Source of the DNA: Mauremys mutica
Lineage: Eukaryota; Chordata; Testudines; Geoemydidae
Direction: 5' to 3'
DNA: 64,000 nucleotides
NCBI RefSeq assembly: GCF_020497125.1
Contig: NC_059081.1
Location: forward strand, 16,649,105 to 16,713,104
Shown: positions 23,603-36,545 of the stretch, piece by piece
Layout of the letters: each line of letters opens with the position of its first letter
Position numbering within the stretch: the stretch's first letter is position 1
Position numbers and translations under genes: made by a program
The notes under the pieces: generated by a model
Told to the model about the DNA's origin: nothing
What the model saw: the letters and a program-made list of their open reading frames with translations, nothing else
The model's database searches: none

Positions 23603-24561
23603 AGTGCACCGCTTCCAATGTCGACGCTTGCCCCGTTAGTGTGGACTCACAAAGTCGAATTAGTGTCCTTAGTGTGGACACACAAATTCGACTTTGTAAG
23701 GTCGATTTCAAAAATTCGAATTAACTTAAATCGAACTAATCTGGTAGTGTAGACATACCCAGAGACAGGAAGAAAGGGGGAAATACAAGGGATGCTGCCT
23801 GGTCAGAATATAAGACACTTGTGTGCGTGGGGGGGAATGGGGTGAGGGCATGAAGAGCAACAGGCACTGAGATAATATTAAACCTGTTCTGGGATGGCTC
23901 TGAAAGAGAGGAAAAGAACTACAGAGAGACCACTGGAATCTACCAATTGTCTGCACACCCACCCCTTTTACGTGGCATATTTTGTACTGCTGCTGGGCAC
24001 ATAATTCGCAAATGTTATCATTACATATGGAACACGACAGCTCCCCACCTGTCTGCGTGACCAAACAGTCCTGTGCCTGTAGACTGAGTGGTGCAGAGAT
24101 TTTGAAAAGTGCTCTCTCATGAGTGCACACAGAGCTGCAATGCAAAGGAATTGGCAGGAGCAGTGGGTGCTTTTGTAGGATAGTAGCAGGTGAAGGTACT
24201 AGTCTGAATGGCTTCTTCCTGTAATTAGTTCTGTCCTGTCTGCAAATCTGTGCATGAGTCCACAGGGGCTATCCTTGCATACTATGCCAAATGACTGTGA
24301 GAGCATGAGGCACCCTGCCACATCATCTAGAACGTATATAGGCCTGGTAGGCTTTGATGTTGCAAGAGGTAAATAGTTTATTTTTAACATTTGTTAATAT
24401 TCAAGCTGCTGAGGTATAGAGGCCAAGTAGGCTGTAAATGTGGCTGATAAGCTGTAGCCCCATTACAGAGCCTGAATTCAGCCAGCACTCATATTAAAAT
24501 CTGTGTACGCACTCACAATGGTTGGGTTCTTGTAAGGCTTAATTGTCAACCTGTATGTGCC

Positions 24562-25230
24562 TGTAGTGGGGTGGTTACCCACTCCTGCCCTGTGGGGCTT
24601 AAAACAGCCCAGGAGAGGGCTGCTGCTGGGGCAAGAAGCCTGGGCTGATTGGGGGAAAGTAGGCTCAGCTGGCCCCTATAAGAGGCAATGAGCCAGAGGC
24701 CCAGGCAGTCTCCCTCTGTCTCTAGAGGGAGAAGGGTGCTGCAAGGTGGCAAAAAGGAAACCTAGATTGGAGCAGGGCTGGGGAAAGGCCAAGGGAGCCA
24801 GGGAACTCTGGCCTAGGAGAGCCCCAGGCTGCAGGCCTGATAAGGCCTATTAGGTACTGGGTTGCAGGGGGCAGCCCATGGGTAGGCAGAGGCAGCAGGG
24901 CCAAACCCCCTTTGCCTATGATGAGTGGCTTACACTGCAGTCCACCCCAGTGAGTGGGGGCTAGACGGAGACTGGCATTAGCCTAACACTGAGGCGAAGT
25001 GGGGATAGTGGGTGGGGGTTCCTCTGGGAGGGGAAGACCCAGAACTGTGGGGTTACTGCCAGGGGGGCAGCACCCCAGATAACGGGGCACTGGGTCCTGG
25101 GAGGGACACGGGAGCCAGAGTGAGGTAAGCCGGATCACCGGCCTGCAGAGGGCACTCTGGGCTGGAAATCGAGCTAATTCCTGGAGACTACCAGCAGGAG
25201 GTGCCACAGAGGTGAGCCTGCACCCTTACA
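24562..25230 (+). mobile_element. Putative solo LTR (669 bp)
   Basis: Starts tgtagtgggg and ends cacccttaca, the TG...CA form with short inverted termini (TGTA/TACA). A TATA-like ctataaga lies at about 24676-24683. Flanking gtgcc (24557-24561) and gtggc (25231-25235) agree at four of five bases, as an aged target duplication would. No gag, pol or env coding is present. I cannot say whether the family is Gypsy-like or retroviral. Confidence 0.5.
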
Positions 25231-26837
25231 GTGGCCATAGGGCTTTTGAAACAGATTTCACTCTGGGCATGCAAATAAGTACATGACTACAGGTACCACT
25301 ATTCACATAAAAGTGACTTATGGAACATGTGACCCCTTACCATTTCTCACATCAAACATAACACCTTTAGAGTACAGATTCCAAACACATCAGAAACAGA
25401 TTGGAAATTGATTCAATGCTACCAGTGTTGTTACAGCCAGTAACCTAGCGCTTTTATCTGTAGAGACTTTTAGGTATTCTATCGCTTTATTGGGTGCTGA
25501 AGGAGAAGATAAAGCAAATATCATTCCTTTATCTGATCAGGTGTAAAATGAATCAACCAACCACTATCTGTGATAAGATGATTGCTAAATGATTCTTCTC
25601 AATTTCTATCGATGGACTGACGAAAAAAATTAAGACTGACATTGATAAGTTACTTTCTCAGGCATGAAGGTTTCATGACAAGAAAGGATTTCTTTAGACT
25701 CCAAAACACACCTTATCGGATCCCAGAATCTTCCCCAAATCTGAACAACTTCTGAATGACTATACCTATTCCTAACCACATTTTAATTTCAATCACCTAT
25801 CTTTACTAAATGGACATCCTACAACAGATCAATTTGTTCACTGTCATTTGTTTTGTTATGTTATGTGATTTCATTTTTATCTTGATAATTCATTATTGCC
25901 ATCACCTAATCTGCCCACAGTTTTTCAGGACTCTCTAAAGTAAATGTATTTACTCAAATATGTCAGGCTTAACAGTATATTACAGGATGACAAGTGTCAG
26001 ACAATGCATAAACCACATTAATCGAGCTTGTTTCCATCATGTCTATCTTCATATTCTCAAAATGAAAAAACATGAAACCAGACAGTTATAACTTACTTAA
26101 TATCAACGTAACAAACTACCCAGCTGCAGCATTTTATAAAAATGGTGAGCGTTGTAATGTTAATTAATCATTTGCTTGGAGGGAAAAGAGGATAGTGGGA
26201 TAATTTCATGCATATTTACTAATTATGACAGTGAGACCTGCATAGCACCATTAGGTATGCTGATGGAATAACACTAGAAAGAAAAGCATATCCCCCAGTA
26301 GCCTACCTCCAAAATGATCCATACTTGGTTCTGGGAATTTGCTGAACTGCTGAAGGCACTTAAAGACCTACAAGCTATGGAAAAGCAGCCTCCAGTGACT
26401 TAAAGGGCTCAGTTGGGAAAATGGGCTGAGCAGGAGCTATTCTTGGGAACCCGCTCAGTATATTTTTGGTTTCAGGGCAACGTGAGCAGGAAACCAACTA
26501 GGTTCACAGATGCAGGCAGCTGATGAGAAATGACCTGAGAACTCATGCTTCTCTAGCTGGATAAGAAGGATCTATGGGAAGAGCAGTTCTGAATAGGGGC
26601 CTTATAGAGATGCAGTTGGAATGTCAAGATACTGAATTGGAGAGTACAAAACAGTATCTATGGAGCCGCATAAAACGTATGCTCAAACCCATGGTCTGAT
26701 CAAGAGTAAAGAGCAGGTTTGGGGTTCTTTTGATGAGCGTGAAGATGGAGTTTGACAGACAATTTGGGGCAAGGAAGATGATGAGAGGAATAGGGAGGGA
26801 GAAAATGTATCTCTCCTACCGCCCACATCTTGTTATT

Positions 26838-27142
26838 ACATAAAAACATAATGGCTATACTGGGTCAGACCAAAGGTCTATCTAGCCCAGTATCCTGTCT
26901 TCCAACAATGGCCAATGCCAGATGCATCAGAGGGAATGAACAGAACAGATAATCATCAAGTGATCCATTTCCTGTCACCCAGTCCCAGCTTCTGGCAAAC
27001 AGAGGCTAGGGACACCATCCCTGCCCATCCTGGCTAATAGCCACTGATGGATCTATCCTCCATGAACTTATCTAGTTGTTTTTTGAACCCTATTATAGTC
27101 TTGGCCTTCACAACATCCTCTGGCAAAGAGTTCCACAGGTTG
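26838..27142 (-). repeat. CR1 LINE 3' end (antisense)
   Basis: Starts acataaaaacataatggcta and runs through tgggtcagaccaaaggtcta, tctggcaaacagaggctagg and gcaaagagttccacaggttg. It is the complement of the CR1 3' end seen at 30488, continuing further into the element. Confidence 0.85.
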
Positions 27143-28894
27143 TCTGATAATCTAAGAATTTTAAGATGACCCTGGTCAGGAGTTATAACACTGTCTCCTC
27201 ACACCACTTTGTCCTTGCACCTCAGTGAAACTTACAGTGATTGCCATTTTTACCAAAGTGGCCTTTTGTTTAGGTGATGTGAATGCACATTTACCAGGAG
27301 AAATCTTGAGATCACAGAAATTTGCTCAAAGAAATAAGCCAAAGCTTTGTCCTAGAGCAGAAAGTAAGTCTGTGAGAGACAACACTTAAATACCAAAGCG
27401 ATTGGTGACTTATAAATACCCCTAGATAGATGGATATTGTAGGTAGAAAAACTCATCTGCTCCTCATTTTATATAGGGTATAAAGCTATTGGGATTAAAT
27501 TACTGTAAGTACTGAATGAGACAATATTTGGATGCAGTTTTGGATAAGGATATTATGCACAGATTTTTGATACCACATCAAAAACTTTTAATGCTGACAC
27601 TTCACTTTATAAGTCAACCCTATTAACTGTCAACAGCATTTTACATCTTACCAACTTGCTATCCATTTATCCATTAAACTTGCTATCCAGAGCATTCCTG
27701 TTTCCCACTGAAATTTAATTTTGATCACTTGTCTTCTTTCTTTTGTGTAAAACTTAAAGGTGTACACCTAAAAATACAATCCTTGCTGCAAAAGACCAAT
27801 AACCCATAATTTCAGGAGCATTAAAAACGCCACTGAATTCAACCAAACATTCTTTTAAAATAAGGAAATCTACAAAAAAAGCCTTGTGAAAAACAGACCT
27901 TCCTTTTTTTGATCAGATTACCTTTAAATTAAACCGCAGAACCTTTTTGCAAGGTTGTTCTTGGAAAGCAAAAAATGATGGTATAGGAAAGTGCCTCCTA
28001 TAAGGTAGAGATGATTATCGAGAACTTTAATGGAATTAAGCACCATAGTACAGCAGAACTATAAAAGAAACCTTGACCTGAGTATATTTTTATTCTGTCA
28101 CAAAAAACCTAAGTCTACAATGTATTTTTAATGTTACTTAACAGTTTGTATGCCCAACCCTCTGTCTAGCTTGAGACTTCCTTAAGCCCCTTTCAACCAT
28201 TTGTTAGCTTCCTCTCCTCTGCATTATTGACATATCAACGTCTCTCGAGTCTGCCAATTAACGCTGGATGAATTTAGCTAGAGAAACTGACCTGAGCCTT
28301 TCCTCAAAACTTTTTTCTTATTAATTTTTGCATGGTTCTGCACTTCAGATCAAATACTCAGCATAAACAGCAAGGGCCACTGCTGTAGTAGGATAATGCC
28401 TCCCCAAGAGCTGTAACTAGTACTTCAGTGACACTTCAAACCCCTGCTCACCTGGGGAAATTAAGCCCTGAACACAAATATCAAATCCATACATCCCACC
28501 TGGCAGTATCTTGTATTTCAACAGACCAGTTAAATGTCTAGCTCCAACAGTAGATCCTGAAACATTTTGGATCACTATCCCCAATCCCTGCCCTATCAAT
28601 AATTTGCTTAGCATTCCATCCACAGTGCTGAAACTAATTGCAGTGCAATTAATAATGAGCTGATTTTTAATTCATTTTACCAGCATTTCTTGGGCCCAAA
28701 CTCTGCATACAGTGCTCTCACTGATTTCAAGTCACTGTATGGTTTCATTTGACAGCAGCCTTTGTCCCATATTGATTTAGCCCAACCAATGACATACTGG
28801 AAATAAAACACAGAAACAATTACATTATGCAGGCTTGTGAGATGCTGTGTTTTAGTTAAATTAAGAGAAGGAGCAAGAACTCCTAGTTAGAGAA

Positions 28895-29125
28895 GGGGAT
28901 TGAGTGCTAAGGGTTCTGGATTCTATTCTGTGCTCTGTTAATCACTAGCAGACTGACCATAGCTTTATCATATCATATGCCTATCTCACAAATTACCCTA
29001 TCAATAAAATAGGTATAATAATACTTATCTGCCCAAAAGAAGTGTTAAGAGTCTTAATTAATGAATGTAAAGCACTGAATGGTCCTTGGATGCAGGCGCA
29101 ATATAAAGAGAAAATGTTCTAATTA
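28895..29125 (+). repeat. MIR-like SINE, nearly full length
   Basis: 5' part gggttctggattctattctg..tgctctgttaatcac; 3' part cctatcaataaaataggtat..aataatacttatctgcc..attaatgaatgtaaagcactgaatgg, ending attattatt. Diverged but colinear with MIR. Confidence 0.65.
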
Positions 29126-30487
29126 TTATTAATACACATTCTCCTCTTTTTTGGCTAACCCAAAGAGTCTATAATATCTTTAAATCTATTTAGATCAAAT
29201 GCCTAATAATAAAAGATTAGCAACTGATAGTTTACATGTTATTTGTTTGACAGGTTCAGGAGGATTTAATTATTAGAAAATGATGAATCAGAGTTGTCTT
29301 ACATGCTGCCAAGTTTGAAGGCTGTAAAATATTATCTATCTTGCATATTAGCTAATTGTGCAGAACTGATACCAATTTAAGCATTTTACATTTACAACTA
29401 TAGTAAAGAATGTCTTTTTTCTTCAACTCATTCAGCTCTGTTTTGTAAGATTTTAGTTCCTTCAGCTAGAGCATAGAAGAAAAATGACAGTATGCCAGGT
29501 TCATTACAATGTAGCTACACAACAACTCACCATAATAAACTTTAAATTATGGTTTTGAAATGACTGCTGAGAAAGTCAGAAACAGAATGTATGTAATGCA
29601 GACCTGCTGGAGTCTGGTATCCACAGAGAATCATGCTGAGAGCTGGCAGCAAAAACATCAACATGGGAACAGACTAGCATAAGAGGAGCATAAAACACAG
29701 CAAAGCTTTGATTCAGGTAAGCATCTCTATGCAGGAAGGATGGTTGAGTATGTCTTTCAGTTGGGCTACGAAGTAAATGAAACGTGGCATGTTTACGTTC
29801 TTTCCTGAATTGGGGCCAGCTTGCTAACACTAAAAAACAAAAACATTGCTTAGGGCCCTTCTATGTACTCCATCTTTTATGTAACAATGACACCTATAGA
29901 GTGCACTGCCTTGCATCTTCTAGGACCTCTATGACATTAACTGATGAATCCTCACAACAAACCCTGAAAGCCAGGTCTGTACATTTTAACAACAGGGAAC
30001 AGAGGGTGGTTTCTGTGCCAGAACTCTCAGCCCAAGGGGAGGAGGTGGCTAAAGTGGCTTTAAGCCACCTTTGGATTCCTGGATCCTCAGCTGTGGGTGC
30101 TCTATTAAATGCAGGACTGGCTTGGAATCACTGCAGTGCTGCCTGGAATCTCCACAGCACCACATACAGACAAGCCCTCTGTCACTCTTGGCATATCCCC
30201 TATACCAGAGCCTATGAAGAGGTCCTCAGAAGGCTGCCTTACCCTTGACCATCACAGTGCCTGTACTGGGAAAATCCTCCCCTGGGGCAGATCTGGGTTT
30301 TTTAGAGCCCCTTTGTGCTGCTCTGGTGCTTTTACCCAGCATTGAAGGGCCAGAGCAGGGGTGACGATGTTACCCAGATAATTTAAGTGGCTTACTCGTG
30401 GCTATACCATGACACTGAGACAGAGCCAGGCTTCCCATTCAGAAGTACCTGAGACTGAGTCCCGAGCCACCTATATACCACCAGCCT

Positions 30488-30688
30488 GGCTATTAGCCAG
30501 GATGGGTAAGGAATGGTGTCCCTAGCCTCTGTTTGTCAGAGGGTGAGGATGGATGGCAGGAGAGAGATCACTTGATCATTACCTGTTAGGTTCACTCCTT
30601 CTGGGGCACCTGGCATTGGCCACTGTCAGTAGATAGGATACTGGGCTAGATGGACCATTGGTCTGACCCAGTACGGCTGTTCTTATGT
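30488..30688 (+). repeat. CR1 LINE 3' end
   Basis: ggctattagccaggatgggt..ggtgtccctagcctctgttt..gatactgggctagatggacc..ctgacccagtacggctgttcttatgt is the usual 3' end of a reptile CR1 subfamily. Confidence 0.85.
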
Positions 30689-31119
30689 ACATATAAGGTG
30701 AATCTACGCTGCAACTGGGAGGTTTGATTTCCAGCGTGGTTAGATGGTGATACAGTTAATCACCATCCCTTATTCAAGGCAGAGTATATAGTTACAGATT
30801 ATACATTGGTTGAACTCTTACAAAAAGCAATGACAGTTTGGCATGAACAACTACTACAGGACCAGGCCATAGTAAATGGAATACTCCAGTTGGAACCTCT
30901 GGGCCAGGTTGCAATACCCTTACTCATCGAATAGCACCTTGCTCCACAATTGGTGTCAGCATGGTGTCAGTATCTGTACCTCTGGACTCGCAAACCAATG
31001 CAGAAAAAGTCTTTTTTTAAAAAGGACAATTTAGTAGCTAGGTTAGCTACTGAGATTAAACATTGTTTTACCAGGAAAAAAAAGCATCATTAATACCTGT
31101 ATAAAATATAGTTTTGTAC

Positions 31120-31195
31120 CTATTACGTGAGTCTGACATGTGCTTGTGATGGTGTCCTCTTCATCTTCCTGCTGGCTTTCTGTGACCAATTTAGT
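31120..31195 (-). CDS. NCKAP5: NCKAP5 exon W5 (76 nt, acidic)
   Basis: A microexon-sized coding exon too short to stand out by ORF length. Acceptor gtgcag|ACTAAA, donor GTAATAG|GTACAA; phase 0 in, one base over. It encodes TKLVTESQQEDEEDTITSTC, then QTHVI, and its last G joins AG of the next exon to make Glu. The acidic QEDEED run followed by a hydrophobic-Ile end matches the corresponding place in the known protein (an EDEDD-type run before ..HIIES). It is followed by the 21-kb intron. Confidence 0.88.
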
Positions 31196-32289
31196 CTGCA
31201 CATAATACAACAAAAATCAAAGTAAAGAAAACATCCTTCACATGTCTGCTTTTGGTAGCATAGACCAAAAATGGTGTGAAGCCATGCACTTTTGTTTTAT
31301 TGTTTTAGCTGATTATTTACCTTAATTATCCTAATATCTTTTCAGAAATGTTTAGCTGCTCAAGTATTAAAAGTAGGAATATATTGTATGTCTCATTCCA
31401 TGAAAGATGTCTAAAGATAACAGCTTTGATTCTAAATCCTCTAATAAAAGCCATGATATGCGGCTGTCAAGAAAAATTAAGACTTGGGGAGATGTAATTC
31501 CTCAAGAGGAAATTACTTCTGCTACAATCCATTTTAATAAGAATACAGAAATACACTCAGGTCTCATGACTCTGTATTTGTTTCTCTCCAGGAATATCAT
31601 GTCATTCTTTATGCTAAGGAAAATATGAGGTGAACTTAATGTGTGACATGGTATCTCCTCATTCGGTTTGCAATCATTTAACTCTGGTGTCTTCTTTTCC
31701 ACCTGTTAAAAGGCTAGCTAGAAAGCCAATCATATTTTTAAAAAATGAATCATGCACAAAGATCCCTATACTGATCTTTTCTATTGCACTGTAGTTAAAA
31801 TGTGTGATTCTAGCCTCATAGATTTTCTAGGTGATGCTTGAGAGGACTGCATAATTCACACTTTTTCTTCTCTCCTATTCGTAAAAATGGGTGCACAAAT
31901 AGTTAAGCTTTTTCCTATAATGCATTTTGTCAACTTGCTTCTTACATGTACAGAGAAAAACCTCTTCAGTGTGCACCACGTGTGGCTATAATTCAGATCC
32001 AAGGGCGTATGTTTTTTCTTACACCATGCTAATATGTATAAGTCAAACAGAAAGGAAAATACTTGCTAAGGCTGTCCTGAAAGAGAACAAGCCCTGAAGA
32101 AAAATTCACTCTTTCACTGCTTGGTGCTCTAATTAATACTTGTTAACTGCCCTTCATTGCCCTAAGCCACTTCCAGGATCTATTGTACTTTATATACATT
32201 CAAAGAAGTATTAAAAATGCTTCTCAATCTAAAATCTTAGGATTTATTATTATTTGCAAAACAATTAGTTTTTTTTTAAATGTATCATA

Positions 32290-32372
32290 GGCCAGATTCT
32301 GCTTGTCTTACTCACACAGGTAGTTCCATTGACTTCTCATAACTAGCATTAGTAAGTCAAGGATTCGGCTCT
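32290..32372. repeat. Decayed palindromic MITE-like repeat
   Basis: ggccagattctgcttgtctt..actcacacaggtagttccattgactt..ttagtaagtcaaggattcggctc: inverted ends with a central ttccattgacttc, the same layout as the copies at 4487 and 8815. Confidence 0.5.
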
Positions 32373-32532
32373 ATAAATTTGCAAAAGTCATGTATTCTTT
32401 TAAGTGGAAAGATTTTATAAGAACTTTTTTCTTGGGGAACAGAACTCTTCAGGGCATGTGGAACTAGAGAAGAATATGTGCATGGTTTTACTTAACTGAC
32501 TGATAAAGTAATCTTTTCACATTTATGGATTC

Positions 32533-32965
32533 TGTCACAGCCAGGACATAAGCAGCCTGACCCAGCAGTCTGAGCCAGATCCCACAGTCATGACGCAGAA
32601 GTAAGCTAGGGCAGGATATTAGGAGATGAGAAGCAGAAGACAAACTGGAGATCAGCACCAAAAGTCAGGAACCAGTATCAGGCTGGGTCAGAATAACTAG
32701 AAGGTCAGAGGCAGGAAACAAACTGGAGGTCTGGACCCACAACTTGGATGGCAGGAAATAAAGGAGCAGAGAGGGGGCAGGAATGGAGCACGGCTGTTTC
32801 AAAAGCTTCCTGTTACTGGCTTAAGTAGGGTCAGTGGACCAATCAGCCACCATGGGGCTCCAACAAGTGGACCTCAGGGGCAGAGCCTGACACTGTGGCT
32901 GGTCTTCATGGGTCCCAGGTAGGTCCTTGTCAACAAGCTGGGTTCAAGACCCATAGGTCATGACA
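32533..32965 (+). mobile_element. Putative solo LTR (433 bp)
   Basis: Begins tgtcacagccaggacata and ends aggtcatgaca, TG...CA with TGTCA/TGACA inverted termini. Flanks gattc (32528-32532) and gattg (32966-32970) share gatt. It carries an aataaa signal near 32756. The interior is rich in gtcaggaac/caggaaacaaactgg-type repeated phrases. No coding sequence. Confidence 0.5.
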
Positions 32966-35900
32966 GATTGTATGTGTCCTGCTAATTTTATTAAACTTCA
33001 TGATAGAGGTCTATGTCCTTGGGTATTCCAAAATGCCCAGAATGCAACTCAGGGAGCTGTATGCACAGGTGGCTCAAATTTCTCACTTCCACGGCCCTGA
33101 TTCTGGTGCTACTCTGTCCACTTCTCCCCCCACACTGTGTTACAGTAGTCTCATAGCTGATGAAAACCTAGCTCAGGACTAGCATAGACTTGTCCTGACC
33201 ATGCCCCCATTTCCATACTATGCCAGCAGTAGTGAGGGTGTGGCATAATTTACCCCTAGGCTGACTCTATGTCACTTCATGATCACTTTTCCGGTGGAAT
33301 GAGCCACCATAGACCACTTACAGCATATTGTAAGCCAAAATATCCTGGCAGTGCCATTCAAAGCTGTTGCATCTCACCTGAAGTAATGGCCAATGGTCTG
33401 AACGAGTTGAGGCCTGTGTCAGAAGAGAACATTTAGGAGTTACCGTTTTGTGCCTATGGGACTACAAGTGTGAGTGAGCAGCATTTGGCCCCAAAGGTAC
33501 CTTTTTTGATTAACTTAAACATAATGCATTTGGTGGCTGTGTATCCCTCCCAAAGGTGTATGCTCGAGCTTGCTGTTAATGAGACGCTAGTTTTATCTCT
33601 TTTAAATATGAAAGCCAAGTAATGGGGCTCTCTAGTATAAGTTGCACAAAAATCAGGGATAAGTGCTGCATAAAGGATGGCATAATAGGCCCCCGTGCCT
33701 TTAATTAGCACTTGGAAAGAGAAAAGATTTAATTCTATGAAGTATAAGAAAAAAGACTTGAAAAAACACTTTCTAGAATGTTAATGTTTAAAAGAGCTTC
33801 ATGTTACTGTCAGGTTTTTAAAAAGCGGTATACACGATATGAGATTTGAAGTACAAGTGCCAGTTTCAGTGTTGACCCTCATTACTGAATGTACTTTACA
33901 TTGTTAAGAGAAGAATAATCCTCTTAGTTTAAGGTTTTTTAAAAGATTTATGCTGTTTTCTCAAAAAGCGTTTATTTTTCCTTTTTATAAAAAATACACA
34001 ATGGTCTATGCTACCACATGCTAGTGTTTTCAATCACAGATATCTCTCTAAACAGAATCCTTTGCAATCTTCTTCAAAGAAAGCAGGCACTAAAGAATAA
34101 TGAAAAGAGCTAGAAATAAAATGCATGAACTTTGAATTTAAAGAGTTTCAGTTGTTTCTCTTGTATGAGTTTGGAGGAGAAGCTGAAATTCCTCTTAATT
34201 TATAAATCCTATTTAACAGCATATTTCTTTCAAAAATTAGACTTAAGAGCACAAAGTATGTCCTTTCATTTTCTCTATTCTAAATGTCCTCAACATGTTG
34301 GCACTAGTTATTTCATTTAGGAATTAAACTCAACAAAATTCATAAGGAATTCACAACTGAAGCAACTTGAATCTTCAAAAACAATATAGTTTACAATACT
34401 TTGATTTCCTATTTAACAAAGGGACGTATGGTATAAGATAGGTAATGCCTTTTCACCATGACTAATTTGTCCTTAGAAGCTAAATAGGATAATTAGCATT
34501 TCTCCATTATTTATGTATATTAAGGACAATCTTTGTACTTCACTGATAAAATGAAGTGTGTTTCTTAAAGATACACTTAAAGTCCTAAATGACTGTTATT
34601 GTTACATTTAGAAAGACTTAACAAAATGAGAGACAAAAAGAATAGCAAATTATTGCAGCATTAGAAAATAATAAGAAAGCAAAAAAGAAATTGTAGAAGC
34701 AATGGTTCAGAGCTTTTTGTACTTCTGTACAGTGACGATATACCCTAAGCTGTCAGGACCATATTAAATGAGGCATAGTTAAATTGAGTGGCTCTGATAA
34801 GGGGCTCCGCTTTGCTATCAAAGTTCTAGATCAGTTGGATTGAATTTCCTGCATATTGCACATTTCCAGACTTTCATTCTCTCTCTTTCCTTTCAGTGAC
34901 ATTACAAGGGCAGCCTTAGATATGCTTATAATTTGTGGTTTTATAATGCAGGGGACATCTACATTTTCAAAGAAGAGATGATACCACAGAAGCCAGGAGC
35001 AAAAAGTTTTCCAAAGCATTCATTCTGCCAATGCTTTCTGAGAGAGTTTTAAAAAATGACCTTGTATATCCTTTTAGTAAAGACATTATTTGCATGAAAA
35101 TACAAATACACATTTGCCTGGACTTGAAAGTATGTCTGTGATACTGTAACCTTAAGCACTCTGTAAACTAAGAGGTTTTCCAATTCTCCTTATGAAGCCT
35201 TTTGAAACTTGCTTTACCCTTCAAATATGACCCAGAGAAATATTTAATTACTTCATATTTCAAATTTTCTCATACGAAATGGTAGCATGTGCTGTATTTT
35301 AATAACTCATTTTGTCAGAACAAAAATGATATGCTTAAATTAATGCTGTACACTGTACACATTTGGTACAAACATTCAAATTATTTTGCAAAAAAGGGAA
35401 AATATGGTTAACACAACTATGAAGAGTGAAGAAAGTTTTTATGATACAAAATTAAATGCGGTTAGCGTTAAAATATCTATATACCACCGGTATTTGAAAC
35501 TTTATAACATCATGGAAGAAGTCCACTTTAAAGGAGAAATCACTCTCAGCTGAGTTCTAAGATTAATTATTAAAAACTTCACAATTAAGGGTATCTTTAG
35601 AGTAAGATCTTAGGTCACAATTCTGCAAAGATTTACAAATTCTTAGCTTTATTCATTTGATGCACAGCAAGCACTACTCACAATGTGTAAAGCTAAGCAA
35701 ATACATGCATGACCTTTGCACAATCAGGGCTCATGAACTGACAGTGCTTAAAACAATTTTCCTTAGGAATTGTAATGCTTATGCTCTCTGGATAAATTAA
35801 AGTGTCAGATCCAGTTAAAACTATAGAGAAGCACAAAATTCACTTCAAGGGGGAAATTTTTCAAAGGTACAAATGGTAGCTAAGGGGCTTATTTCCCATG

Positions 35901-36367
35901 GAAAGTCAAGTATCCAATTCTCACTTGTGTGTTTGATAGTGACAAACATCCTTAAATCTGGTTCAGTACTTTGCTTTTTTTCCCCCTTGTTTTATACTTT
36001 TTACTTTTTAATGGTTTCAATCATATCAGAAGAATGTTTGATGCAAGTGTATAGTTTTCAGGGGAAAGAAAGGAAAACCGTCTCCTTATTTCATCGTGCT
36101 GCACTGTGATTATGGCGTCATTGTGCAAATATATTTACAGAAATTGAGTTGCCAGTAAAAGCAGTATGATCTTCATGAATAGCCGTACAATCTGGCCCAT
36201 AATCAAACTGTCAGATTTGGCATTCATTTATAGTTCTCTAGTTACAAAATTCTTTCTACTATATGTAAACAATTATTGTATTGTTTGCCTGTACTGACAA
36301 TAAGGAACAAAGCACATCCAGAAATTAATAAAAGGGAAATAATGTTTTTGTGCACTAAAGAACTTAC

Positions 36368-36545
36368 CAGTGTCTCATGCTGCATTTCCATATCAGCTTT
36401 TGTTTTGCTGTTTTTCTTGTGGCTTCCTTGAGCGCTGATAGAGTTGCTGGGAAGAGAGGAGCCCTGGGAGCTGCCCTTCGACACACTCCTGTAGGAAACA
36501 TTATTTGATCCACTTTCTGTCTGCTGAGCTGCTTTCTTATCAACT
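36368..36545 (-). CDS. NCKAP5: NCKAP5 exon W4 (59 codons)
   Basis: Acceptor ttctacctgcag|AGTTGA, donor ACACTG|GTAAGT. One base completes the arginine codon begun by the giant exon, then 59 codons run to a phase-0 end. The peptide begins VDKKAAQQTESGSNNVS and continues through YRSVSKGSSQGSS to a lysine-rich SHKKNSKTKADME, a block I recognise from vertebrate NCKAP5. The frame stays open about 75 bases upstream of the acceptor, but that stretch has no pyrimidine tract at its far end and no similarity to the protein. Confidence 0.94.

Larger units (their letters stand above)
21815..23760. mobile_element. Degenerate PIF/Harbinger transposon (1.9 kb)
   Basis: Left end gcctggtctacactag and right end ctggtagtgtagacataccc are inverted repeats, followed inward by tcgaatt-rich subterminal sequence on both sides (21835-22010 and 23640-23740). 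The flanks carry agag on each side (21811-21814 and 23761-23764). Inside are remnants of two proteins on opposite strands, as in Harbinger elements: a regulatory-protein tail at 22200-22444 (+) and a transposase C terminus at 23204-23602 (-). The middle carries a duplicated segment and an inverted repeat. Much of the transposase, including the start of the DDE domain, is missing, so it cannot be autonomous. Confidence 0.85.
9899..31119 (-). other. NCKAP5: NCKAP5 21-kb intron W5-W6
   Basis: The longest intron in the window. Its recognisable content is listed separately: CR1 pieces, hAT elements at 10597 and 11504, a MIR with nested MITE near 12352, MITEs at 14896, 15856 and 17452, an L2-like tail at 17640, a MIR with nested repeat at 18755, a CA run at 19881, the Harbinger relic at 21815, putative LTR at 24562, CR1 tails at 26838 and 30488 and a MIR at 28895. 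Stretches 13000-14890, 16000-17400, 19320-21800, 25230-26830, 27150-28890 and 29130-30480 show no supported feature, though 30020-30400 looks like undefined repetitive DNA. Confidence 0.75.
31196..36367 (-). other. NCKAP5: NCKAP5 intron W4-W5
   Basis: 5.2-kb intron, AT-rich. Contains a palindromic repeat at 32290-32372 and a putative solo LTR at 32533-32965. 33000-36367 shows no supported feature. Confidence 0.75.

Noticed and set aside
29784..30248. 154-codon plus-strand frame
   Set aside because: No recognisable domain, begins at a non-specific start, spans repeat-like sequence and has no splice or promoter context.
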